Shown here in pieces: positions 1-6,471 of a DNA stretch of 12,537 bases. How positions within the stretch are numbered: position 1 is the first letter of the stretch; each line of letters opens with the position of its first letter. The stretch covers positions 1-12,537 of the forward strand of contig CBDHFJ010000112.1 of assembly GCA_965262315.1 (NCBI GenBank), read 5' to 3'. This stretch comes from JBCCFK01 sp965262315 (GTDB taxonomy: Bacteria; Actinomycetota; Acidimicrobiia; Acidimicrobiales; UBA8592). Both the position numbers and the translations under genes were made by a program. The notes beneath the pieces are model-generated. The model was not told where the DNA came from. It did not search any database and saw only the letters and a list, made by a program, of their open reading frames with translations.

Positions 1-263
1 TCCCAGAGCGCGAGGTAGCGGCGCTTCGCCGTGGCCCCCTCCGGGGTCACCATCAGCGCCTCCATGTCGTCGAGGAACCCGCGGTAGAGGTCGTTGGCCA
101 GCTCGGCCTTGTCTGGCCAGCGCCGGTAGATCGTGGCCACCCCGACCTCGGCCGCGGCGGCGATGTCGTCGATCGTGGTGCTCCCGAAACCGACGCGGGC
201 GAAGAGCCGGAGGGCCTCGGTTCTGATCCGATTCGTCGTGTCGTCTGGCGCGCCCGGGTCCAT
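1..263 (-). CDS. TetR-family transcriptional regulator, N-terminal part (cut by window edge)
   Basis: The visible 87 residues begin MDPGAPDDTTNRIRTEALRL and contain a TetR N-terminal DNA-binding domain. The first helix includes LFARVGFGSTTIDDIA, followed by the helix-turn-helix around AEVGVATIYRRWPDKAEL (about residues 37-57). The GVATIYRRWPDK segment is highly typical of TetR recognition helices. The ligand-binding domain lies beyond the left edge, so the inducer cannot be guessed. I chose the ATG at 263 because the TetR fold starts about ten residues later and no better start lies upstream. The gene is divergent from the molybdenum hydroxylase operon, with 130 bp between the two starts. A local, self-regulating repressor of that operon is the natural inference, but it is not shown. 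Confidence 0.9.
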   Translation of the reverse strand, partial: MDPGAPDDTTNRIRTEALRLFARVGFGSTTIDDIAAAAEVGVATIYRRWPDKAELANDLYRGFLDDMEALMVTPEGATAKRRYLALW

Positions 264-393
264 CGGGCGTCGAGGCTACCGGCGAACGCACGTGCGTGAC
301 GAGCAAGGCGGAGGAAATATTCCGTGGTGCGGAGGTTTTCCTCCGATGGCCGTGTTAGCGTCCGGTCGATCACCAACTCGGGAGTGTGTGTTC
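264..393. promoter_or_regulatory. Divergent promoter/operator region with perfect inverted repeats
   Basis: This spacer separates the divergent tetR and molybdenum hydroxylase starts. It contains a perfect 12-bp palindrome, ACGCACGTGCGT (286-297), 22 bp before the tetR start. It also holds a 9-bp perfect inverted repeat, CGGAGGAAA (309-317) and TTTCCTCCG (337-345). The second arm is part of a tighter repeat, CGGAGG-TTTT-CCTCCG (330-345), and GGAA-ATA-TTCC (313-323) lies between the outer arms. The CGGAGG copies at 309 and 330 are 21 bp apart, about two helical turns. TetR dimers bind such palindromes, so these are operator candidates. I could not assign clear -35/-10 boxes. CGGAGG could also act as a Shine-Dalgarno sequence, but it is too far from the chosen start. 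Confidence 0.55.
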
Positions 394-2961
394 GTGGTTT
401 CGATCTCATCAACGGTCAACGGCACGCCGGTGTCCATCTCCATCGATGGACATGAGTCAGCGGTCGAGGTGATCCGCGGGCAACTCGGCCTGACCGGCAC
501 CAAGCTGGTCTGCGAAGGCGGCGTCTGCGGCGCCTGCACGGTGCAGCTCGACGGCACGCCGGTCGCCAGTTGCCTGACGCCGGCAGCGTCGCTGCGCGAC
601 GCCGAAGTCACCACGGTCGAGGGCATCGCCGACGGCGGCGAGCTCCATCCGGTGCAGCGGGCGTTCCTGGGTGAGGACGGACTCCAGTGCGGCTACTGCA
701 CCCCCGGCTTCATCGTCGACGCTGCAGCCTTCGTCGACGCTTGGCGCGCCGATCACGGCGACGTCGCTCCCGATCGGCACACCGTGGCCGACGCGCTTGC
801 CGGCCACCTCTGTCGCTGCGGCGCCTACGAGGGCATCCAGCGTGCCGTCCAGGCCGCGTGTCGAGGCGACTACGACCAGGACGGACGAGTGCTGCGGGTC
901 GACGGTCGGGACAAGGTCACGGGAGCTGCCGTCTACACCGCCGATCGGCACCTCGAGAACGAGCTCGAGGCCGTGCTCGTGCGCTCGCCCATCGCCGCAG
1001 GAACCGTCACCGAGATGGCGAGCGGCGCCGAGTGGTTCGTCGACCTGCTGGGCGACGACCGCCGAGTGCGCTGGGCCGGCCAGCCGATCGCCGCCCTCGC
1101 GGCACCGACATTGGCCGAGGCCCGGGCACTCGCCGCGGCGATGACCCTCGAGATCGAGCCCGAGCCGTTCGTCACCGACCCGGCAGCGGCCATGGCCGAT
1201 GGCGCGCCGCAGGTCTTCGAGAACCGCAGCGCCCGCAAGAGTGCTCCCAACGCCGCCGAGGGCCCCATCGCCCCGGCGCGGTGGTCGGGCAATCGCCGCG
1301 GCCCGAACCCCACGCCATACCTGGGGACGATCGCCAAGCGTCGGGTGAACAAGGCCCGCAAGCGCCAGGACGAGCGCCTCGTCGACCTCCACGTCGGCAC
1401 GCACCCACAGCTCCACACCAGCTTCGAGCCCCACTGCACCGTCGCCGACTGGACGGATCCGTCGCTGCTGAAGGTGTGGACGAGCACGCAGGCCGTCGAC
1501 CACGTCACCCACGGAATCGCCGAGCACTTCGGGCTCAACGCCTCCCAGATCGAGGTGGTCTCCGACTTCATCGGTGGCGGCTTCGGGTCCAAGCTCAGCG
1601 TCACCGTCGACATGACCACGGCGTGCGAGCTCAGCCGTCAGTCCGGCCGTCCGGTCCGGCTGATCCTCGATCGTCGCGAGGAGCTGACCGCGACGGGCAA
1701 CCGGCCCGGGAGCTCCACCGACATCTCGCTGCTCGTCGACGACAAGCACGACGTGGACGCCATCGTCGTGAACGCCGAGAGCCACGGAGGCGTGAGCATC
1801 AACGGTCTCTACGGGCTGCTCTGCATGCTGGTCTACGACCGTTCGCCCCGCATTGCCTATGACGCGGACATCGTGACCAACGCGCCGCCCGCCACACCGT
1901 TCCGCGGGCCCGGCGGCCCCACGTATGCGTGGGCGCTCGAGCAGGCGGTCGACGACATGGCGCACCGCCTCGACCGCGATCCGATCGATCTGCGCAAGCA
2001 GTGGGACGGCAACCACAAACGGCAGGCCCTCTATGAATGGGCGCTGGGGCTCGACGTGTGGCGCAACCGCCCGACCACCGGATCCCAGAGCGGTCGCTAC
2101 CGGCGGGGCGTCGGTGTCGCTGCGGCCAACTGGATGTACATGGTCGATCCCGACACCGAGATCGTCGTCAGCGTCGAGGACGGCCGTCTGGTGGCCACGA
2201 CCGCCTGTCAGGACATGGGGACGGGCTCCAAGACCGTGGTGGCCCGAGCCGTCGCCAGCGTCTTCGAGATCGATCCCTTGTCGGTGCAGGTGATCATGGG
2301 CCATGCCGGCGGCGACGCGCCACACGGACCGACCTCCGGTGGCTCGCGCACGACACCGTCGTTGTGGTCCACCGCGCTCGACGCCGCCACCAAGCTCAAG
2401 GACGAGATCGGCCCGGACGTGACCTCGGCCCACAACGGCGCCTCGGCGAGCGCCGAGCGCGGCGGCGACAAGGGCCTGCGGGCCGTCCCCATCACGATGA
2501 ACGGGATCCAGATCGGCCGTGGCTTCTCGGCCGCGCTGCACGTGACCGAGGTCGAGGTCGACACCCTGACCGGCAAGACGCGGGCGCTGACCGTCCACGG
2601 CGGTCTGGCCATCGGGGTCGCGCATGCCCCCGAGCTCGCCCGCAGCCAGTGCGAGGGCTCGATCATCCAAGGCATCGGGCTCGCGCTCTACGAGAACCAG
2701 ATCCTCGATCCGCACACCGGACTCACGCTCACGTCCAACCTCGAGGACTACCGGATTCCCCAGCTCGGCGACACGCCCGAGATCACCATCCACTTCCACG
2801 AAGAGGGATGGGACCGCGTGCCCGGCGGCGGGGTGGGTCTGGGCGAGGTGGCCACCATCAGCCCCGCGGCGTCCGTCGGCAACGCCATTCACAACGCCAC
2901 CGGGTGGAGACCCCAGGTGCTCCCGGTGAGACCCGATCGACTGCTGGAGGGCCTGCGATGA
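394..2961 (+). CDS. Molybdenum hydroxylase: fused [2Fe-2S] and molybdopterin-binding subunit (xanthine dehydrogenase family)
   Basis: This 855-residue protein combines the iron-sulfur and molybdenum parts of a xanthine oxidase-family enzyme. Residues 1-80 form a plant-type [2Fe-2S] domain with Cys40, Cys45, Cys48 and Cys60. Residues about 85-155 form the second [2Fe-2S] domain, with QCGYC (Cys99, Cys102) and CRC (Cys140, Cys142). The Mo-cofactor part starts near residue 165 (VDGRDKVTGAAVYTAD) and has GGGFGSK (394-400), PFRGPGGP (502-509) and GVGLGE, whose Glu818 matches the family's catalytic glutamate. Such enzymes hydroxylate an aldehyde or heterocycle with oxygen from water and pass electrons from Mo through the FeS clusters to FAD. 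The start is GTG 394, with GGAG nine bases upstream; the open frame extends further upstream only over antisense tetR. The FAD domain is absent and is encoded by the next gene. The substrate is unknown. No XdhC/CoxF-type maturation factor is in the window. Confidence 0.93.
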   Translation: MVSISSTVNGTPVSISIDGHESAVEVIRGQLGLTGTKLVCEGGVCGACTVQLDGTPVASCLTPAASLRDAEVTTVEGIADGGELHPVQRAFLGEDGLQCGYCTPGFIVDAAAFVDAWRADHGDVAPDRHTVADALAGHLCRCGAYEGIQRAVQAACRGDYDQDGRVLRVDGRDKVTGAAVYTADRHLENELEAVLVRSPIAAGTVTEMASGAEWFVDLLGDDRRVRWAGQPIAALAAPTLAEARALAAAMTLEIEPEPFVTDPAAAMADGAPQVFENRSARKSAPNAAEGPIAPARWSGNRRGPNPTPYLGTIAKRRVNKARKRQDERLVDLHVGTHPQLHTSFEPHCTVADWTDPSLLKVWTSTQAVDHVTHGIAEHFGLNASQIEVVSDFIGGGFGSKLSVTVDMTTACELSRQSGRPVRLILDRREELTATGNRPGSSTDISLLVDDKHDVDAIVVNAESHGGVSINGLYGLLCMLVYDRSPRIAYDADIVTNAPPATPFRGPGGPTYAWALEQAVDDMAHRLDRDPIDLRKQWDGNHKRQALYEWALGLDVWRNRPTTGSQSGRYRRGVGVAAANWMYMVDPDTEIVVSVEDGRLVATTACQDMGTGSKTVVARAVASVFEIDPLSVQVIMGHAGGDAPHGPTSGGSRTTPSLWSTALDAATKLKDEIGPDVTSAHNGASASAERGGDKGLRAVPITMNGIQIGRGFSAALHVTEVEVDTLTGKTRALTVHGGLAIGVAHAPELARSQCEGSIIQGIGLALYENQILDPHTGLTLTSNLEDYRIPQLGDTPEITIHFHEEGWDRVPGGGVGLGEVATISPAASVGNAIHNATGWRPQVLPVRPDRLLEGLR
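2944..2950 (+). promoter_or_regulatory. Ribosome binding site for the FAD subunit gene
   Basis: CTGGAGG lies inside the end of the upstream coding region, seven bases before the ATG at 2958. That ATG overlaps the upstream stop codon as ATGA. The site fixes the start of the FAD subunit and suggests translational coupling, which would keep the two subunits in step. Confidence 0.75.
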
Positions 2962-3899
2962 TCTCCTTCCCCGAATCCTTCGACACCATCCAGGTTCCCG
3001 ACGACGCAGTGGTGCGTGCCGGTGGCACGGACCTGCAGGAGCGGCTCCGCTCGCACAACGCGTCGCCCGCGATCGTCGACCTCACCGGCATCCAGGGCTT
3101 CGCCGGCATCGATGCATCGGCCGAGGGGGTGCGTATCGGCGCCGGCACCAAGATGGCAGTGGTCGCGTCGGAGCTGGCGTCGTCGCACCCTGCGCTCGCG
3201 ATCACCAGCGGAGGACTGGCCACTCCCCAGATCCGAGCGCACGGGACGATCGGCGGCAACCTCACCCAGCGCACGCGGTGCTGGTACTACCGCCATCCCG
3301 AGATCGACTGCTTCAAGTCCGGCGGCGACACCTGTCCCGCTCGCACCGGCCGGCACCTGTACGGGGTCGTGTTCGATCGCTCGGACTGCGTGCACCCGCA
3401 TCCGTCTTCCATCGGGATGGCGCTGTTGACCTACGACGCCACGATCGAGTTGGCCGACGGGAGGACGATGTCGGTGGCCGATCTGCTCGGGGACGGCGTC
3501 GATCCCACCCGCGACAACGCACTCCCCCACGGTGCGGTGATCGCCGCCATCCACGTACCGGTCAACTGGGATGGCGAGATCGGGGCCTACTTCCGCTCGA
3601 TCAGCCGCTTCGAGGCCGAGTGGCCCCTGGTGGAAGCTGTGGTCCGGGCCCGCATGGAGGGTGACACGGTGGCCGAGTGCGGCATCGGGCTCGGTGGCGT
3701 CGCCACTGTCCCACTGCGCATGCCGGCGGCCGAGTCGCTCCTGGTCGGCCGACCCCTGGATGACGCGACCATCGCCACGGTGAGCGACGCCTGCGCCGAC
3801 GGCGCCAACCCCCTGCCCGAGACCGGCTACAAGGTCGACCTGGTCAAGGCCACCGTGCAGGAGACCCTCGAACGCCTGCGGGCGGCGGCCTCGGCCTGA
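2958..3899 (+). CDS. Molybdenum hydroxylase FAD-binding subunit with predicted [4Fe-4S] insert
   Basis: This 313-residue protein is a CO dehydrogenase flavoprotein/xanthine dehydrogenase FAD-domain subunit. FAD-contact motifs are AGGTDL (21-26) and TIGGNL (97-102); the C-terminal flavoprotein domain covers about residues 190-313. After the second motif comes QRTRCWYYRHPEIDC, then GGDTCPA and SDCVHPHP. This places four cysteines at 108, 118, 126 and 144. Related subunits, such as 4-hydroxybenzoyl-CoA reductase beta (HcrB) and E. coli PaoB, carry a [4Fe-4S] cluster in this region, so a fourth FeS centre is likely here. The gene overlaps the Mo subunit by ATGA and surely works with it, moving electrons to the final acceptor. 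It ends 11 bp before the stop of a convergent truncated tetR. Confidence 0.92.
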   Translation: MISFPESFDTIQVPDDAVVRAGGTDLQERLRSHNASPAIVDLTGIQGFAGIDASAEGVRIGAGTKMAVVASELASSHPALAITSGGLATPQIRAHGTIGGNLTQRTRCWYYRHPEIDCFKSGGDTCPARTGRHLYGVVFDRSDCVHPHPSSIGMALLTYDATIELADGRTMSVADLLGDGVDPTRDNALPHGAVIAAIHVPVNWDGEIGAYFRSISRFEAEWPLVEAVVRARMEGDTVAECGIGLGGVATVPLRMPAAESLLVGRPLDDATIATVSDACADGANPLPETGYKVDLVKATVQETLERLRAAASA

Positions 3900-3910
3900 T
3901 CGAGTCGACG

Positions 3911-4201
3911 TCAGTCGGCGAACCCGGGCTGGACGTACCGCCGGGCGACGTCGCGCGGGTTCTCGAGCGCGGCCTCGACCGGGTCGCGCATCTCGAACAG
4001 CGCCCACTTCGCCGGCTCGACCAAGACCTCGTCCTTGTTGGCGAAGTGGTTGTAGATGGCCGGCGCCGACACGTCGCATCGCGACGCGATGTCGGCGAGC
4101 GTCGTCGCCTCGAACCCGTTCTCGGCGAACGCAGCGGCGCCGGCGGCGAGGATGCGCTCGCGGGTGGGTGTTTCGCCCTCGCTCTTGGGTGGACGTGCCA
4201 T
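3911..4201 (-). CDS. Truncated TetR-family regulator (DNA-binding domain only)
   Basis: This 96-residue protein begins MARPPKSEGETPTRERILAA and has a clear TetR DNA-binding domain: AFAENGFEATTLADIASRCD followed by VSAPAIYNHFANKDEVL. It stops at VQPGFAD, whereas TetR proteins usually run to about 190-220 residues. The ligand-binding and dimerisation domain is therefore almost wholly missing. I found no remainder in other frames; the downstream DNA is the antisense of the FAD subunit gene. The ATG at 4201 fits family starts; an in-frame ATG at 4225 would add eight residues. The gene is divergent from the acyl-CoA dehydrogenase, so its ancestor probably controlled that gene. It could be a relic, or a small protein that still binds DNA. 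Confidence 0.8.
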   Translation of the reverse strand: MARPPKSEGETPTRERILAAGAAAFAENGFEATTLADIASRCDVSAPAIYNHFANKDEVLVEPAKWALFEMRDPVEAALENPRDVARRYVQPGFAD

Positions 4202-4361
4202 GCGCCGCTGGCCCGTGCCTGCCATGTCGCCTCGTTCGTCGGGTCGGCGGACCAGCGTGCCGGCCACGCCTTCCTCGGCTTCGACACAGCTTGCTGACCG
4301 ACAAGCAATTTGCGGGTGGCCGCTACAGTCTCGTGACGAGCGCACGGAGGAGCACGGGGCG
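4202..4361. promoter_or_regulatory. Divergent promoter region with candidate TetR operator
   Basis: This 160-bp spacer lies between the truncated tetR and the acyl-CoA dehydrogenase. The inverted repeat TTGCT-N8-AGCAA occupies 4291-4308, and a shifted register, CTTG-N8-CAAG (4290-4305), overlaps it. It sits in the most A/T-rich part of the spacer and is a reasonable TetR-type operator. TACAGT (4324-4329) fits a -10 element for the acyl-CoA dehydrogenase, but no convincing -35 lies at normal spacing. GGAGG (4346-4350), 11 bases before the ATG, is the probable Shine-Dalgarno sequence. Confidence 0.45.
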
Positions 4362-5621
4362 ATGGCCATCACCGAAGCCGACATCGAGGGCGAGGTCCTG
4401 GAGTGGTTCCACGGTGCCTGGGATCCCGAGCTTCCACTGTTGGAGTGGCGTGAGCGCCTGGTCGAGTCGGGCTGGGCGGTCCCGTCGTGGAGCACCCAGT
4501 GGTTCGGCAGGGGCCTGCCGGCCTGGACGGACCGGATCGCCCACAGCACCATCCGGCGCGCCGGCGGTGTGGCGGTGCCCCTGGGGGGTGGCATGGGCCT
4601 GGCTGCGCCCACGATGTACGACCACGCCAACGACGCCCTGAAGGAGAAGTACCTCCGCAAGACCATCACCGGTGAGCTGACCTGGTGTCAGCTCTTCAGC
4701 GAACCCGGTGCGGGCTCGGACCTGGCGGGGTTGCGGGCCACGGCGACACGAGACGGCGACGAGTGGATCGTCAACGGTCAGAAGGTCTGGAACACGATGG
4801 CTCATCAGGCCGACATGGCGATCCTGGTGGCCCGAACCGACTGGGACGTCGCCAAGCACGCCGGCATCACGTACTTCCTGCTGGACATGCGCCAGCCCGG
4901 TGTCGAGGTCCGCCAGATCCTGGAGATGAACGACCACGACTCGTTCAACGAGGTGTTCCTCGACGATGCTCGCATCCCGGCCGAGGACGTCGTCGGCGAG
5001 GTCGGCGACGGCTGGCGGGTGGCCCGGGGCACGTTGGCACATGAGAGGGCTCGTTCGCGACGCATGCGCGACGTCGAATTCGCGCCCGGCGCCTCCGGTC
5101 GAGTCATCGACGAGGCGCGCGCCGAGGCAGCCGAGTATCAACAAGACCTACGACTGGTACCCCCAACGGAAAGGGCCGCGTGGATCTCGATCGATCGAGC
5201 GCGCCGAAGGCCACCGGTCGCCGTCGACGAATCCGGTCATCCGTCAGGAGATGATGGAGGTGATCGGATTCGAGACGCGCCTCGGGCTGGACCGCCCAGC
5301 GGGCCAAGGCTGCGAGGGAACTCGGGACGTCCGCCCGGTTCGGAGGGGTCCATCGGCAAACTGGCGCTCTCGGTCATCGTGGCGCCGGAAGGCCAACCGC
5401 GTGCATTCGATGATCGCCGGCGCCGGCGGGCGATGCTGAAGGATCCACCGATGACCCGATCGTCGGCGGTCATCGCCGAGGTGCTGGTCTCGACTCCGGC
5501 TCAGTCGATCGCCGGCGGTACCGACGAGATCCAGCACAACATCCTGGGCGAGAACGTGCTCGGGCTCCCCAAGGAGCCCGATCCCAACAAGGGCAAGCCC
5601 TTCAAAGAGGTGGGCACGTAG
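4362..5621 (+). CDS. Acyl-CoA dehydrogenase, C-terminal third disrupted by multiple frame switches
   Basis: The 419-residue reading frame encodes a FAD-dependent acyl-CoA dehydrogenase, which forms the 2,3-double bond of an acyl-CoA and gives electrons to ETF. Residues 1-225 are typical: CQLFSEPGAGSDLAGL (109-124) is the FAD/substrate signature, and EWIVNGQKVWNT (134-145) starts the beta domain. The C-terminus PAQSIAGGTDEIQHNILGE (nucleotides about 5494-5550) is also typical; the family position often held by a catalytic Glu before GT is Gly here. Between about 5048 and 5480 the frame is not family-like, but the expected segments appear in other frames: NKTYDWYPQRKG and NPVIRQEMMEVIGFETR in one, GWTAQRAKAARELG in another. 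The net frame is kept, so no stop appears. The gene is followed after 44 bp by a crotonase gene in probable operon. The substrate is unknown. Confidence 0.88.
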   Translation: MAITEADIEGEVLEWFHGAWDPELPLLEWRERLVESGWAVPSWSTQWFGRGLPAWTDRIAHSTIRRAGGVAVPLGGGMGLAAPTMYDHANDALKEKYLRKTITGELTWCQLFSEPGAGSDLAGLRATATRDGDEWIVNGQKVWNTMAHQADMAILVARTDWDVAKHAGITYFLLDMRQPGVEVRQILEMNDHDSFNEVFLDDARIPAEDVVGEVGDGWRVARGTLAHERARSRRMRDVEFAPGASGRVIDEARAEAAEYQQDLRLVPPTERAAWISIDRARRRPPVAVDESGHPSGDDGGDRIRDAPRAGPPSGPRLRGNSGRPPGSEGSIGKLALSVIVAPEGQPRAFDDRRRRRAMLKDPPMTRSSAVIAEVLVSTPAQSIAGGTDEIQHNILGENVLGLPKEPDPNKGKPFKEVGT

Positions 5622-5665
5622 CGCCGCCGACTACCGTCGCCCGAGCATCCGATCAGGGGGAACCC

Positions 5666-6448
5666 ATGTCCGAAACCGTCTTCGAGAATGCCGCGGTGCG
5701 CGCCACGGTGCACGACGACTACGTCGCGGTGGTGGAGCTGACCAAGCCGCCGAACAACTTCTTCTCGATGGAGCTGATCGGCGGCACGGCCGACGCCCTG
5801 GCGGTGCTCGACCAGGACGACCGGTGTCGATCCGTCCTGTACTGCGCCGAGGGCAAACACTTCTGCGCGGGCGCCGACTTCTCCGGCCAGGGGGAGGGGC
5901 GGACGTACACGACCGAGGAGCTCTACGCCGCCGCGGCGCGGATCGCCGGCAACGACAAGCCCGTCGTCGCTGCCGTGCAGGGGGCGGCCATCGGCGGGGG
6001 ACTCGGCCTGGTGCTGACCGCCGACTTCCGCTACGCCGCGCCCCACGCTCGGTTCAGCGCCAACTTCGCTCGTCTCGGGTTTCACCACGGCTTCGGCCTG
6101 AGCGTCACGCTGCCCCGGCTGGTCGGCCCGCAGGTGGCGGCGGAGCTCCTGTACACGGGTCGCCGCGTCAAGGGCGACGAGGCCGTCGAGATCGGCCTGG
6201 CCGACAAGCTCGTCCAGATCGACGACCTCCGCGCCGAGGCCCACGCCTTCGCTCGCGAGATCGCGATCTCGGCGCCGCTCGCGGTGAAGTCGATTCGCAA
6301 GACGTTGCGCGGCGATCTCGCCGAGCAGATGCGGGCCGCGACCGCCCATGAGGCCAAGGAACAGGCGTGGCTCCGCGAGACCGCCGACTTCGCCGAGGGC
6401 ACCAAGGCCATGGGCGAACGGCGCGAGCCGAACTTCACAGGGGAGTGA
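5666..6448 (+). CDS. Crotonase-fold protein (enoyl-CoA hydratase/isomerase family)
   Basis: This 260-residue protein has the crotonase fold: KHFCAGADF (64-72) and QGAAIGGGLGL (105-115) supply the oxyanion hole that holds the CoA thioester. The C-terminus MGERREPNFTGE is typical. Against rat enoyl-CoA hydratase, the Glu164 position is kept (Glu160 in VAAELLYTG), but the Glu144 position is Phe134 in ANFARLGFHHGFG. A standard syn-hydration using two glutamates is therefore doubtful. Isomerase or another crotonase reaction is possible, since enoyl-CoA isomerases rely on the Glu164-type residue. The ATG at 5666 has AGGGGG five bases upstream. It follows the acyl-CoA dehydrogenase by 44 bp and probably shares its transcript. 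Confidence 0.92.
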   Translation: MSETVFENAAVRATVHDDYVAVVELTKPPNNFFSMELIGGTADALAVLDQDDRCRSVLYCAEGKHFCAGADFSGQGEGRTYTTEELYAAAARIAGNDKPVVAAVQGAAIGGGLGLVLTADFRYAAPHARFSANFARLGFHHGFGLSVTLPRLVGPQVAAELLYTGRRVKGDEAVEIGLADKLVQIDDLRAEAHAFAREIAISAPLAVKSIRKTLRGDLAEQMRAATAHEAKEQAWLRETADFAEGTKAMGERREPNFTGE

Positions 6449-6450
6449 CG

Positions 6451-6471
6451 CGGACTGCTAGGCCCAGTCCG
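6451..6471. terminator. Hairpin between convergent crotonase genes (candidate bidirectional terminator)
   Basis: CGGACTG (6451-6457) and CAGTCCG (6465-6471) form a perfect 7-bp stem with a 7-base loop. The loop holds the stop codon of the minus-strand gene, and the plus-strand stop lies three bases before the stem. Only a short GTTTGT follows on the plus strand, so the U-tract is poor. It may still terminate or stabilise both transcripts. Confidence 0.45.

Noticed and set aside
133..393. N-terminal extension of the Mo-hydroxylase frame by 87 codons
   Set aside because: It lies antisense to the tetR start and across the promoter repeats, has no family similarity, and GTG 394 has a well-placed GGAG.
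687..1862. 391-codon Arg/Pro-rich plus-strand frame inside the Mo-hydroxylase gene
   Set aside because: Out-of-frame shadow with arginine-dominated composition and no start signal.
457..2892. 811-codon open frame antisense to the Mo-hydroxylase gene
   Set aside because: The translation is Val/Gly/Asp/Arg-rich with no motifs. It is the expected mirror of a high-GC3 gene carrying clear cofactor motifs on the plus strand.
2037..2957. Upstream extension of the FAD subunit frame (long Arg-rich N-terminus)
   Set aside because: The first 307 codons overlap the Mo domain out of frame. The ATG at 2958 with CTGGAGG and family similarity mark the real start.
3899..3925. Possible terminator between the FAD subunit gene and truncated tetR
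   Set aside because: Only 4-bp arms (CTGA/TCAG) and a GTCGAC palindrome are present; no stem or T-run good enough to call.
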